From Hypoxylon rubiginosum (Eukaryota; Ascomycota; Sordariomycetes; Xylariales; Hypoxylaceae), in the NCBI GenBank assembly GCA_902806565.1, contig CADCXA010000067.1, positions 1 through 64,000 of the forward strand: DNA of 64,000 bases. The letters are read 5' to 3'. Of this stretch, positions 1 through 15,088 are shown in pieces. Position 1 is the stretch's first letter. Each line of letters begins with the position of its first letter. The position numbers and the translations under genes were made by a program. Below the pieces are notes generated by a model, which worked only from the letters and a program-made list of their open reading frames with translations, did no database searches and had not been told where the DNA came from.

Positions 1-3000
1 AAAGAAATTTTATATTATAAGTTAAAATATATTTTATATATTTTAATTATTTTTTTAGTTTTTAATTTTTATTTTTAATAAGGTTTTTATTTAAAATCTA
101 ATAATTTTATTTAATAAAAATATCGGAAAATTTTATTATAAATATTTAAATTAAAAAAACGGTTTTTTAAATATAATTTTAAATAAAAATATAATTAAAT
201 ATAACTAATTATATTAAACTAATAAAATTATAAAAATATAAGTAATTATAGTTAAAAAAATCAAAGGAAAAAAAAAACTAAACGAGATTTTATTAAATAG
301 TTTAATAAAATTATAACTTTATATTTTATAATAAGTTTATATAAATATTTAACTAATTATTTTTATTTATAAGTTTAAATTTATAATTTAAAAGAATAAT
401 CTAAAAACGCCGTAATAAAAAACATATATTAAACTTAAAAAATAAAAATATTAAAATAAAGTATTTAATAAAATAAATAAATTTTAAAAAAAATTATATA
501 AATATGTTTAATAAAATATAATAAAATTAATAAATAACGTTTAATATATTTAATAAAATAAAATAACTTAAAATAAACTTATTATAAATTAATAAACTTT
601 TATATAATTTAATATTTATAGTTTATAATATAAATAATTTTTTAATAAACATATATTTATAAATAAAACTTTTAAACTTAATTAATTAAACTAAGTATAA
701 AATAATTTAAGTTATAATAACAAGTTTTAAAAATATTAACAACGTGGTAATTTATATTTTTTAATATTTAAATTTTAAAAAATAATTATATTATTTATTA
801 TATATTAGTTTAATTAATTAAATATTAAAATCTTTTATTTTTTTAACTTTTTTATTTTTTAAGTTTTATTTTAAATTACACTATTAAATTTTATATTAAT
901 AATATTTGTTTTTTTTATTATTTTAATTATAAACTTAATTTAATTAACTTGGTTTTAAATTAACTTAAAAATTAAAAAAAAAACATTAATTAATATTTAT
1001 ATATTTATATAAAATTTTATATTTAAAAATATATAAATTAAATTAAAATAAATTTAATTAAAATCTTATTTTTAAATATTTATAATAAAATCGATTAAAT
1101 TTATTAAATTTTATTAATAATATTTTTAAATATTTAATTAAAATATATTTATAAATAAAACATATAAATTTAACTAATTTAATTAAATATTAATATAAAC
1201 GGTTTTATAATTAAAAATAATAAAAAACGTTTAAATTAATAATAAAAAAACGGTAAAAATATAATATTAATATAATTATATAATTAATTAATAATTCTTT
1301 TTTATATAAATTTTATTTAAATATATTATTTTTTTTAAATATAAAAAAATCGGTTATTTTATTTTTAATTAAAAAAGTAATATAAGTTTTATTATTTTAA
1401 TTTTAATAACTTAATATATATAATTAATTAAAAAAAAAACCGGTTTAATATTATTTAAAATAATAAACGTTATTATTTTTTTAGATTTTTTAAATTTAAT
1501 TTAATTATATTATTTATTTTAATATAGTTATATTAAATTTTATATATATAAAAAAATAATATATATCCGCTTTTAAATTAATAAGATTCTAAGTAATTAA
1601 CGTTTATATTTTTAACTAATAAAAAAACTATAACTTATAATTAACCTAATAAATATTAAGATTTTTAAATAAATTTTAAGCCGCTAAAAATCGGTTAATC
1701 GTAATTTAGATTTTTTAAACCAGGTTAATTTTACCACACACTTATTAAAATAAAAACTAAATATTTTTAAGATATAAAAATATATATTTTTACGCTTATT
1801 ACATTTATAACCCACGTTATATATATTTAAAAATCAGTATAAACTAAACTTAATTAATAGTTTATTTAAAAGTTTTTAATATAAATAAATTTAGGTTTTA
1901 ATTATTACCGTAGTAAAAAGAAAAATTAATTCTTATAAATAATAATATATATATATTTTATTTTAAAATATACGTTAATATTAATTTATAATAATATATT
2001 AATATTTTTACTTAAGTTTATATTAAAATCTTTAAAATATATAAACTATAATAATTTTTAATATAGTAACTATATTTATAGTAATTAGTTATAATAAACA
2101 GGATATTTTTTAATAATAAAAAGTAGTTAAACTTATTAATATGTTTTTTTTAAGCTTTTAATATATTTTATTATATTATTATTTATAAAAAACTTTTTAC
2201 GCTTTTTTTTATATTAAGAACTTATTTTTAATAAAAACATAAGCTAATTATATTTTATAACTAAGTAATATAAAAATAAGGAATTATATTTATATTTTAT
2301 TAACTTTAATATATATTATATAAAATCGCTATATTAAAATATAAATATAAACATTAAATAAAAAAATTATTAATTATAACCTAGATTTTATATTTAATAA
2401 AAGTTAAAACCTTTTATTAACTTAAAATGTTTATTAATTTATTAAAAATTAAAACAGCTTAAAATAAAAAAAATAAAAAACTATAAACGTTAAAAATATA
2501 TACGTATTAATTTATTTTATATAAATATAAGATTTTAATTTATTTAATTATTATTATATTATTAAAATATTATAATGTAAATTTTAAATATAAATTATTA
2601 TATAATAATTAAAACTTAAAATAATACTTTTTATTTTAATATAAAAAAAATATTTTATATTAATAAAATCTTTAAAGCTTAATAAAATAACTATAATAAA
2701 ATAAAGCTTTTATATTTAATAGTTTAAAATTAAAATACTTATTTTTAAAATAATATAATAAGTTAATTATAAATATAATAAACTGGAAGTTTATATAAGT
2801 AAAATAAAATAAATTTAATTTAAAGCTTTTAAAAAAGTTTAAAATATAAAAATAACTTTTAAAATAAAAAATAAAAAAAATAAAACATTATTAAAACTTA
2901 ATAAGTTTTTAATATTACTTAAAAAAAAAAACATATAAAATTAAAAACTATATTATTATTAAAAGTTAAATACGTGAAAAATAATATTAAATTTTTAATA

Positions 3001-6000
3001 TTAACGGATTTATTTTAAGAAAAAACAACGGTTTAAAACGGTCCAATTAAAAGTTAATTATATTAATATTAAATTAATAACTAAAAAAATTAAATTAAAT
3101 AATATAATACGTAAAATAATTATATATTCTTATATTTATTTTTTTCTTTTTTTTATTAAATAAATAATATAAATAAACACTTTTTTATTATTAATTTTAA
3201 CTATGTTTTAAACTTTTTTTTATTAATATTACGTTTAAAAAAATAATTTATATTAACGTTATATATTTTATTAATAATATAATTAAATATAATAACACGG
3301 TAAAATTTAATATAAATTTTTATTATATTAAAATAATTATTTTTTAAAATAATATAATTATTTTTTATTAAAACTAAAAATAAAATAATCTTAGTTATTT
3401 ATTTTTAATAAATAAATAAAATATAATTTATATTAAATATAACTTAAATTTATTATATTTATTTATTATATTATTTTAACTTTTTATTTAATTTATTAAT
3501 AAATTTAATTAAAAAAAGCTTAGTTTAATAATTTTAATTAAATAATAAAAATAAAAACTATAACTAAAAAAATATTATATTAATAATATAAATATAATAA
3601 TTTTAATAAATTATTTTTAATAAATTAAAAAAATAATAAATATAATAAAAATAAAAAGTTATAATTAAAATAATAAAAAACTATTAATAATTTTTAAAAC
3701 TATATTATAAATTTTTATATAAATATAACTAGCGATAATATTAAAACTATATAAAATTATAATAAGTATTAATATTAAATTAGCTTTTTTAAAAATAATA
3801 ATAATAATATTTATAATTTTATTAAATATTAATATAAATATTAAAAAAAATATTAATAATTATTTTTTATAGTTTTTAATTTTTAATTAAATAACTAATA
3901 TTTATTAAATATAAAAAACTTTTTTTAATAATAAAACAAATAATAATAATAAAATATAATAATTTAAATATTAATATAATAAAAATAATTAATTATTAAA
4001 AAAAATAATAATAAAATATTAAAAATAAACTTAAATATATTAATATATTAATAATAAAAAAATATTAAATAAATATTAATAATTTATAATATTAAAAAAA
4101 ATATTATAATATTATTTAAAATATATTAAATAACTTTACTTTAAAAATCTTAATTAATAATTATAATATTATTTATATTTTTATATTTTTTATTTATTTT
4201 ATATATTTATAAAATTAAATAATATATTAAAATTTATAATTAAATTCTTATTATATATTTTATAAAAACAATTAAATATCTTTTATAAATTTTTAAATAA
4301 AAAAATAATAATATATTTTATAAAAAAAAGTTAATAAAATACTAATAAATAATTTTATTAATAAAAAAACAGTTATTATTAAAAAAGTTTAAAATATTAA
4401 TATTAAAATAAATATTAATTTTAAATAACTTATAAGTTTTATTAATATTATGTTTTTTATATATTTTTTAATAAATATATTTTATAAATATTTATAATTT
4501 TTATTTTTTTTTATTTTTTTTTTTTACTTATTTAAAGTTATTAAATTTAGTTTAATATATAATAATATCGCTTTTTTAATTATAGAATCTAATAAATATA
4601 ATTATAATAATCTTCGGCTTTTATATAAATAATTTAATTAATATAATTAAAAAAACTTAAAATTTTTTAAAGTTTTATAATATATTTATATATTTTTAAT
4701 ATAAATATATAAAATAAATAAACTTATTTATAATAATTATAATAACTTATAATTATTTATATTTTTTAATTTACTAGTTTTTATTTTTTTTATTTTTATA
4801 ATTAACTTTAATTTATATTTTTATTTTATTATAAATATAAATATTTTATATATTATAACTATAAACTTTTTTAATAATATTTTATTAGTTATTATTATTT
4901 ATTTTAAAAATATAAAAGTAATTATTTAAATAGGTTTTTAATTAATAAATAAACTTTTTTTTATTTTTTTATATAATAAAATTTAATATATAAATATTAT
5001 TAATTTTAAACTAAGTTTATTTTATTTTTATAATATTAAAATATATATAAAGATTTTTATATTATATAATTATTAGTTATATAATATTATAAAATTATTT
5101 AATAAATAATATTTTATTTTAAATATTATTAACTATTAAAAAAAAGAAAATAAAAAATAGTTTATTTATAAAAGATTTTAATATAAATATAACGTTAAAA
5201 ATAATATTATATATTTATTTTTAGTTTTAATATTTAATATAGTTTTTTAGTTTTTAATTAATATATTTTATAATAATAATAAATTAATAAATTATAAAAT
5301 AAAACCTTAATATAATATATATTATAAAAAATTTATTAAAAGTTATTTTAAGTTTATTAAAATTAATATTTAATATTAAATAGTTTAAAATTATATAATA
5401 AATTTTATAATTATAATTTATATTAAAAAATTATATATTTTTAATATTATTATAATTAGAAATTCCTAGTTAAAATATATTTTTAAAACTTAATATTAAA
5501 TATAAAAAAAAAATTAAATAAATATATAATATATAATTTAAACTTAAAATTTATAAGATTTTTTTATTAAATTTAATATTAAATATATAAAAGTATTTAA
5601 ATTTTTTTTTTATTATTAATTTAAATAATTTTAATAATTTAAATATAAAATTAATATAAATAAATTTTATTTATATTATTTATAAATATTATAAACTTAT
5701 ATTTAAAATATTTATTATAAATAAAATTATTAAATAAAAATTAAAAACTAAATAATAATATTATTTTAATAAATTTATATATATTAAAATAAATTAAAAA
5801 AAAAAGTAATTATAAGAAAATGAATAATTATAAAAAAATAAAAAAAATAAACAGTTTTAAAAAAATAAATAATTTTAAAAAATAAATAATTTTAATATAA
5901 TTAGTTTTTAATTTATTTATTAAATATTAAAATATTAAATTATATTTATATCTTAATATATTAATACGTTTAAATATTTAAGTTTTAATATATTTAATTT

Positions 6001-7539
6001 TTAAAAATAAAAATTAAAAAATATATTTTAATTATTTTTTAAAAATAATATAATATTATATATAATATTTTAAATAAGTTTTTTAAATATTATATATATA
6101 TATATATAAATTATAAAACTTAAAATAACCTTTTTATATTAATATTATAAATTATATATTTTAAATAAAAATATAACTTAATTATATATAAGTTATAATA
6201 ATTTAAATTATTTTAATTTTTATAATTTATTTAAAATTATTTTTTTATATTATTTTAAAAAATTAATTAATATATTTATAATAGATTAAATTAACTAGTT
6301 TATTATTTTTTAATATTTATTAATTATTATATATTTTTATTTTATTTTTATTTAAATATCTTATATATTTTTTTATTATTTATTTTTTATTTTTTTATTT
6401 AAATTTAATATTTAATAACTTTAAATTCATTTTTAAAGTTATAACTAGGAATGTATTTTAATAATAATAAAAATATAAAATATATAAAATTTAAGTTATA
6501 TTTTATTTTTTAGTTTAACGTTATATTTTAAACTTATATAATATTTATAATTAAAATTAAAGTTAAAAACTTATATAATATTATTTAAATTACTTAAAAG
6601 TTATTTATATATATAGTAACTATAAAAATTTTTAACGTTTAATTTTATAATATTATTAAGTTATTTATAACTTTAATAAAAACCAAGGTATTTTACGTTT
6701 AATATTTTATATATAACGTGTAAAACGAGTTTTATTTTATATTTTACTGGAAAATATTTTAAAAAAATATACCGTTTAATATTATATTAATTATTTATTT
6801 AATTAAGTAAATAAAAGTAAAAAACACAGTAATAAAAAGCAAATCTAAGTTAATTATAATTATTTAAATTATAAAACTTCCGGTATTTTATATTATATTA
6901 AAACTAATATTTTTAATATTATAAATTAAAATTTAAATAAAAATAAAAATTTTAAACTTTAAATAAAAAAGTAGTTTTATTTTTAATATTATAATTATTT
7001 AACTTACCTTAATATATAAATAATAAATACCGGTTTTAAAAATTATTTAATTAATATTAATTGTAAAAAATCCTGTAATTAAACTATAAAAAAAAAAACG
7101 GCACCAAATTATAAAAAAAAATATTTTTAAATAACTTAAAAATAGATAAATATATAATAAAATATAAAGTAAATTAAAACGTTATAAATAAAAATATTAA
7201 AATAAGTCGCTTTAATAATAACGTTAAAAAGTAATAATAATTAAATAAATAATTATTTTAAAATATATATATTATATATTATAAAAAATAATAAACTGAT
7301 ATTACTAATAACTATTAAAATTATAATTTAAGTTAAACACTAAAATTAATAAAAAAATAAAAAATAAGTTTATATAAAATTAAAATAAAAGTTAATAAAT
7401 TAAAAATATATTTAAATATATAAATTTTTAAGGTAAGTTTTAATAAAACTATAAAACTTTAATAATAATATTATTATAAGCTTATAATTACGCTTTAAGC
7501 TTTAAGTAATAAAAATTTATTATTAGTTATAAATATTAT

Positions 7540-7810
7540 TTTTTTTATTGCTTTAAAATAAAATAAAATTTAAATAAATAACTAATTTAAAATATATTAT
7601 TATTATTAAGGATATACCTGTTAATTTAATTAAAAGCTTTTTATTTTTTAAATACTAAGTTATTATATATATAAATTATTTAACCTTAGATATTTATAAA
7701 TATTTTAATAATTAATTACTTATTAGTTTATATATTTAAAATAAATAATAAAAGCTTTTTATATAAACCGTTAAAATATTAAATATATAACCTTTTTTTA
7801 AACTTAAATA
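7540..7810. repeat. Diverged direct repeat, copy A
   Basis: The stretch around 7550-7650 is clearly similar to 12100-12200, at an offset near 4550 bp. Similarity continues patchily to about 7810, and again between 7930-8110 and 12490-12690. Differences appear to be mainly A/G and C/T changes, as RIP produces. Probably two dead copies of one transposon family; no coding frame is left. Ends are approximate because they were judged by eye. Confidence 0.6.
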
Positions 7811-8139
7811 TATATAATTTATTTAAATAAAAATAAAAAAGATATTAAAAATTAAGCTTATAATTAATTAAAAAGAAATATATTTTTAAGTAAATAGCTT
7901 AAAAGTTATTAATTTTATAAAACTAAATAAAAGAATTTTTAAAAAAAAGTTTAAAAATGGTTTTATAAAGTTATATAACGGATTAATAATATAAATATAA
8001 AAAAAACTTATTTATTAAATTAATTATATATTTTTAATTTTAATTACTTATCACTTATTTTTATTAAAAATATTATATATTTTAAGTATATTAATATATA
8101 AACTTATTTTTATTATTATTTATAATTATAACTGTTTAA

Positions 8140-8170
<31 letters not shown>

Positions 8171-9979
8171 TAGGCCTTTTTACTCTTTATTATAATTATT
8201 ATAAATTTAATAATAAAGTTATATATATTTTAAAATTTTATAAAAAAACAGTTTAAAATAATTTTATAGTTTTTAATAAGGGTTTTATAAATTTATTTTT
8301 ACTTTTTAAAAAGAAAAATATATAAATAAAAATAAGCTTTTTATTCTTATTTATTATATATTTTATTAGTGAATTTTTTACATATTATATTAAAAGGAAA
8401 AATAAATTTATTTATTAAAGTTATTTTTAAATTAAATAAATAAACGCTTAAAAAATATAAAGTAATTAACTTTTATAATCTTTTTATTAACTATATAAAA
8501 CTAAAAATTATATTATTTTTAACGGTAATAATATTATTATTATTTTTAACCAAGGTTTTTATTAATAATATAATAATTAATACTTATTATTATTATTAAA
8601 AAGTTAAAATTTTATTATTAAATATAAATATAATAATAACTATATTAATAATAAACTTATAAATATTATATATTAACTTAAAATATTAATTTATAAAAAA
8701 GTTATATTTTTTTATTTATAAATAAACATTATTTAAATATTACTATAAGTATTATAATAATTATAAATTTAAAAAATATTATTTATTTAAATAAATTAAT
8801 AATAAATAATATATAAAATAAATAAGTAAAATATATTTAATTGTTTTTAAAATTCTTTTTAATTTCTTTTATAAAAAATTTCTTATTTTAAATTTAATTA
8901 TTTTTATTTTTATGTTTTTCTTTAATAAGTTAATTATTATATATAAAATAGTGTTTATAAAAAACAACTTAAAAAAAAAAAAAAAAGTAACTTATTAAAA
9001 CTAAGTTTATTTTTAAAGATAAATTAAATTAAAAAGTAAAAAATATAAAAAATAAAAGCTTATTTATATTATATTTTATATTTAAGTTTAAAATTATAGT
9101 TTTTATTTATTTAGCTTTTTTATTATAATTATTAGTAAGTTTTAATATATAATAAAAAAAATAATAATAATAATAATTTTAATTTATACTTTTTTTTTTA
9201 GCTTTAAATTTAATAAAAATAAACTTGCTTTTATAATTTAAAATAACATAATATAAGGATTTTATATATAACTACTTGTTATTAGTTTTTATATAAAATT
9301 TAAAAGCTTTTTTTTTACTATATTAATTTATATTTTATATATTATTAATAAATTAAAAAACTAAGTATTATTTTTATAATTACTTTAAGTTTCTAGGTAT
9401 TATTTAAAATATAATTAGTTTTATATATTTATTAAATACCTTTTTTATAAAAAAAAAAAGTTAGTTAGTTATTTTAACTGTTAATAACTTTATAAATATA
9501 AATTTATTTAATATAAATAAAAAAATATAAGTATATTTTAAGAATAAATAAAACATTTAAAAGAAATAAAAAAAAACTTATTATATTTATATAAAAATTA
9601 AATTATATATTACTTTATTAATTTTTTTTATTGTTTTTTAGTTTATTTATATTCTTATAAAATTATTTATAAATTTTTTAGAATATTATAATATAATAAT
9701 CTTAACTTATAAATATTTTATAAAAAAACTAAGTATATATTTTATTAATATTATCCGTTTTATTATTTTATTATTTTATTTAGTTAAATTAATATATATA
9801 TTTATTTTTAATATAACTTAAAGTTTTTATTATTTACTTTAATATTAAAAATAACCTAGATTATAAAATTATAATATAATTAAAATTATATAGCCTTAAA
9901 ACTATAAAAACCAAATTAAAATACATTATAATATTTATACTAATAAATAAAACTTAATATAATAAAAAGATAAATATAT

Positions 9980-10190
9980 AAATTAACACCTTATTATCCC
10001 TTTTATATCTTATAAAAACCAAGAGTTTATTTTAAAATAAAATAAATAATATATATAATATTAAATAATTAAAACATAGTTAAACCAATTAAACTTAATA
10101 TATATAATATTATATATAAATAACATATAAAATATATTATTTAAAACTTTATAAAAATATAATAATATTTACTTAATAACTTATATTTCT
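9980..10190. repeat. Diverged direct repeat, copy C1
   Basis: Resembles 11690-11910 in the same orientation. Shared parts include the TTATAAAAAC...AGTTTATTTTAAAATAAA segment at the left and the AAAATATATTATTTAAAA segment at the right. RIP-mutated, non-coding; a second repeat family or another part of the same element. Confidence 0.5.
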
Positions 10191-11689
10191 ATATTATATA
10201 AATCTTTAAATATTATTAAAAATTATAATTACTATATTATAAAAAGAAAATTAATATATATATTAATATATTTAAAACATATAATATTAAACTATTTAAA
10301 TAATAATTAACATATAATATAAAATTAATAAATTTAATAAATATAATAAATAACTTTATAAACTATATAAAATAAGCGATAAAAAACTAAAACTAGAAAT
10401 ATATAATTAATTTAATAAAAACGTTTTTTTTATATTTATTACATGATACGTTAAAATACTATTAATTAGTTATATAGTTTTATAAAATCGTTTCTAACTA
10501 AATAATTTAAATCCTATAAAATTAATAACCTTTTAATTTATTTATTTATTTAAAATATATTTCTTTTTATTTAATTATATTAAATATCTTAGATACCTTC
10601 TCTTTTATTATTATTTAAATAAGATATATTTAATTAAAATTAAAAAAAGTTTTTATTGTTAAATTTTTAATATTAATTTATATAAAAAAGTATTATTAAT
10701 TTTTTTAATTATATAGTTTAATAAATAATTAATTATTAAAATAATTATACGCGTTATATTAAAAAAATTATATATATATTAACTTAACATTTAAAATATA
10801 TAATACTTTTAATAAAATTGGTAAACGTCTTTTTAATAATAATAATAATGCGCTTTAAATCGGACTTTTTTTTTTTTTTTTTTAAATTTTATTTCATTTT
10901 AAAGTAATATAAAATATAATATAATAACAATACCTTTTATAATTAATAACGCCTTTAAGTTAATTAAATTAAGTGTTTATTATTAAAATTTAAATAAAAA
11001 AATAATTTTATTTATAATTAAGTTTAAAAAAGTTATAATAAAAATATAATAATAATTATTAAATTATTTAGTTTTTTTTATTTATAAGGTTTTTATTTTT
11101 TAAAAAAAAGATTTTTTAGTGTTTTAAACGTTGTTAAATATTCCATGGAGCTATATAAATAAAATAATTACCATATAAATATAATTATTTTATATTTAAT
11201 TAATAAGCTTAAGGTTTTATATAAACTTTTTATATAACTAATTATATTAAAAAATAAAAATTAAGTTTTTAATAAAATAAGTCCTTAATATTATTTTATA
11301 AATTTTAAATTTAGTTATATATTATTATTTATATAATTTAATTATCCTTTTATTATAAAAGTATTAATTAATAATTAGTTTTTATAATTATTATTAATAT
11401 TATTATTAAAATACTAATAAAAAACTTAATAATACTTTATATAAAAAACTAAAATATAAAATTAAAAACCTAGTTTTAACTTATAATTAATATTATATAA
11501 TATATATTATATAAATTTATTATTAAATTAATTTTAAATTAAAGCTTAAAATATCTATAAAAAGATTTTATAAAAATTTTAAAGAAATAATTACTTTTTA
11601 ATATAATTTTATAACTAGTTAATTAGTAAAATTACTAGTAATAAAATAAGTTTTTTTATAACTAGTTGGGGATTATATATATAACATAT

Positions 11690-11910
11690 AAATTAGCTTT
11701 TTATTAACTTTCTTTTATATTTTATAAAAACGAAAAGTTTATTTTAAAATAAATAATAAATATAACTTAGTTATTAAATAATATATAATTATTTAAATAT
11801 CGCGATTAAATTAAATTTAAATACTAATTAAATTTATTATATAATAATATATATAAATAGTTTAAAATATATTATTTAAAATTTTATAAAAATATAGTAA
11901 TAATTTATTT
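11690..11910. repeat. Diverged direct repeat, copy C2
   Basis: Partner of 9980-10190, about 1.7 kb away. It lies just upstream of the second repeat pair (12090-12370), so 11690-12690 may be one composite repeat. Ends judged by eye. Confidence 0.5.
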
Positions 11911-12089
11911 AAAAAAAAAACCAAATAGTTTAATAATTATTAATATACGCTTATTATATTTTTTAACCTTAATTTTAAATAAAATATTTAGTTTTTTTAA
12001 CTAGATTTTAATAATAAAAACTTAGTATTTTTAACTTAAATATATAATTAATATAAAAAACGTTATTATTATAATATATAAAATGTTAT

Positions 12090-12370
12090 TTTTTCTATTA
12101 TTTTAAAATAAAATAAAATTTAAATAAATGTTTAATTTAAAATATATTATTATTATTAAAAATATATTTATTAATTTAATTAAAAGCGTTATATTTTTTA
12201 AATAAAAAATTAAAATATATATAAACTTTTTAATTTAAATTATTTATAAGTATTTTAATAATCGATTATTTATTAATTTATAAATTTAAAAAAAGCAACG
12301 GTGTTTTTTTATAATAACTATTAAAATTTTAATAATAATATTTTTTCTTAAAGTTAAATAAGTATAATAC
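12090..12370. repeat. Diverged direct repeat, copy B
   Basis: Partner of the repeat at about 7540-7810, in the same orientation. The best-conserved part is the TTAAAATAAAATAAAATTTA run starting near 12103 and the next ~90 bases. It is RIP-mutated and non-coding. Ends are approximate. Confidence 0.6.
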
Positions 12371-14932
12371 GTTTATATAAAGTTAAAAAAAATATTTAAA
12401 ACTAGGTTTATAATTAAAAAAAAAAAAATAAATCCTAAATAAAAAAGTGGATTAAAAAAACTACTGGTTTTATATAATTTAAATTATTTAAGTTAATTAA
12501 AAATGTTTTTATAAAACTATAAAACCGATTAATAATTTTTTAATATTTCGTGTAATAAATATAAGAAAATTATTTTATTAAATTAAATATAAATTTCTAG
12601 TTTTAATTTTTTATTGTTTATTTTTATTAAAAGTATATATATAATTTACTAAGTTATTTAATAATATTTAATATAAAGTTATTAAAATTTTTTAATAGTT
12701 TTATTAAATATAATATTTTCTTTTATTAATTTAAATAAATAATTTAATATTATATATTTTAAACACGTTAATATATAAGTTAATTTACTTTTAATTAATA
12801 ACGTAATAAACGCTTTAAAAAAAAAACTATAACGTTAAAAATAAAAGCTTAAAAAAAAAAGTAATATAATAATTATTTATAACTAATTATAATTACTATA
12901 AAACTTTTAATTACTTTTTACCGTTTTATTATAAAATAAAAATTTATTTTATATATTTAATAAAATAATATTTTTAAATTTAATTATTAATAAATATAAA
13001 TTATATATTAATTTATATTTTAAATTTATATTTCTTAGTTTATTAATAAAAAACTAAATTATTATTTCCTTAGTTATATTATTTTAAATAAAATATAAAA
13101 GCTTAAATTATTTATAATTTAAAATACCGTAAAAAATCTATTAATATTTTTATATATAATATTATATTAATATAATATAATTATAAAAATTAACTTATAA
13201 ATATTTTTAAATATGTTTTTATTTTATAATAAAACTTTAACACGTTTATATATTTAACATTAAAATAATAATAATTAAGTTATAAAGTATTTATAAAATT
13301 ACGTAAAAAAAAAATTATTATTTATTAAAAAAAATATTAAATTATTTATTAAGCGGTAATTATAAGTTAAATTACAACGTAAAAAAATCCTTTTTACTAA
13401 TAAATTCTTTGTTAAATTAACAATAATATATAGCGATAAAAACAAGGTTAAAAAGTAGTTTTATAAATATTTTTTAATATTTTATTTTTTCTTAATAAAA
13501 TTTAATAACTAAATTTTAAAACTTTTTAAAATCTTTTTTTAACCTTTTTTTTTTTCTTTTTTTATTTTTTATTTTTAACTTATTTATATAATATAAAACC
13601 TTAAATAATAATTATTAATAATTAATATATAATATATTATAAATTTTTATATTTTAATTAAATATAAATTAAAATAAAAGTTTTAATTTAAAATAAATAA
13701 TATTTATAAAAATTAAAATAAAATTATAAAATACTTATTTATAAAAAAAACTTAAAATTTTTTTATTATAATTTAATATAATTAAAAATATAATTTTAAA
13801 TTAATAATTAAAAAGCTAAAAAAATAATTAAATATATAAAAAATATTATAATTATATAAATATTTTTCTTTTTTTTTTATATTTAAAGTTTATTATAATA
13901 TATTATAATATAATATATATTAATATATTAAAATATATTATAATATATTAAATTTTAATATATTAATTTAAATATTAATTATAATTAATTAAAATAAATA
14001 TTTATAATATTAATTTTAAAGTTAATTATTTATTAATTAATTTATAATAATATTTTATAATAAAATTTATAAATAATTAAAATTTTATATATTTAAAATA
14101 ATATATTTTATTTTAATTTTAAATTTATTAAAATAAATTAATTATTTTAAATTTTTATATATAATAATTATTATACATAATATATAATTAATTAAATTTT
14201 TAAATTATTTAATTAATATAATAATATAATATTTAATAATTTTAATTTAATAAAAATTAATTTATTAATTATTATATTAAAAATTTAAAAATATAAAATA
14301 TTTTAATTTTAATATTAAATATAATATATAAAAATTAAATAAAATAAATAAAATATTAAATAAAATAATTTATAAATAATAAATTTTTTTTAAATTTTTA
14401 AATTTTAATTTTAAATTAATATTTATATATTATTTTAATATTTTTTTTAAAATAAATTTATTAAAATTAAAAATTTTATTTATTTAAAATTATATAAAAA
14501 TATATTTAATTTAAATAATATTATATTATTATAATATAATATAATTAAATTTTAAATTATTTAAATAAATAAATTTTAATAAATAATAATAATAATAATA
14601 ATAATTTATAATAATTTATAAAATATTATATAATATTTATTAAATATAATTTAAATTATTAATTATTTTTATAAAATTAAATATATTTTTTATAATAATC
14701 TTTTAAAAAATAATATTATTTATTTATATATAAAATTAAAAATTAAATTTATTATAATATATATTAATTAAAAATATTTATTAATAAATATAATTTTTTA
14801 TTTATTTAAATAAATTTTATTTTATTTTATTTAATAATATATTAAAAATATATTAAATATATATTAAATATACGTATAATTAATTATATTATTAAAGTTT
14901 TAATATTTAAATAAATTAATAAAATTTATAAT

Positions 14933-15088
14933 ATTATTAAATTTAAAAGTTAATTAAATTAAGTTTAAATTTTTTAATTAAAAAACGTGTAATTTTTATA
15001 TTATTATTATATATAAAATTTTAATTTATAAGTTTATTTAATAAAAATTTATTTATTTTTAATTACTAGTTAATTTTTAAATTTAATA
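14933..15088. repeat. Putative left LTR (156 bp)
   Basis: Near-identical to 19972-20127. The differences seen are single transitions, for example AACGTG here against AGCGTG in the other copy. Similarity stops abruptly at both ends. Confidence 0.65.
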
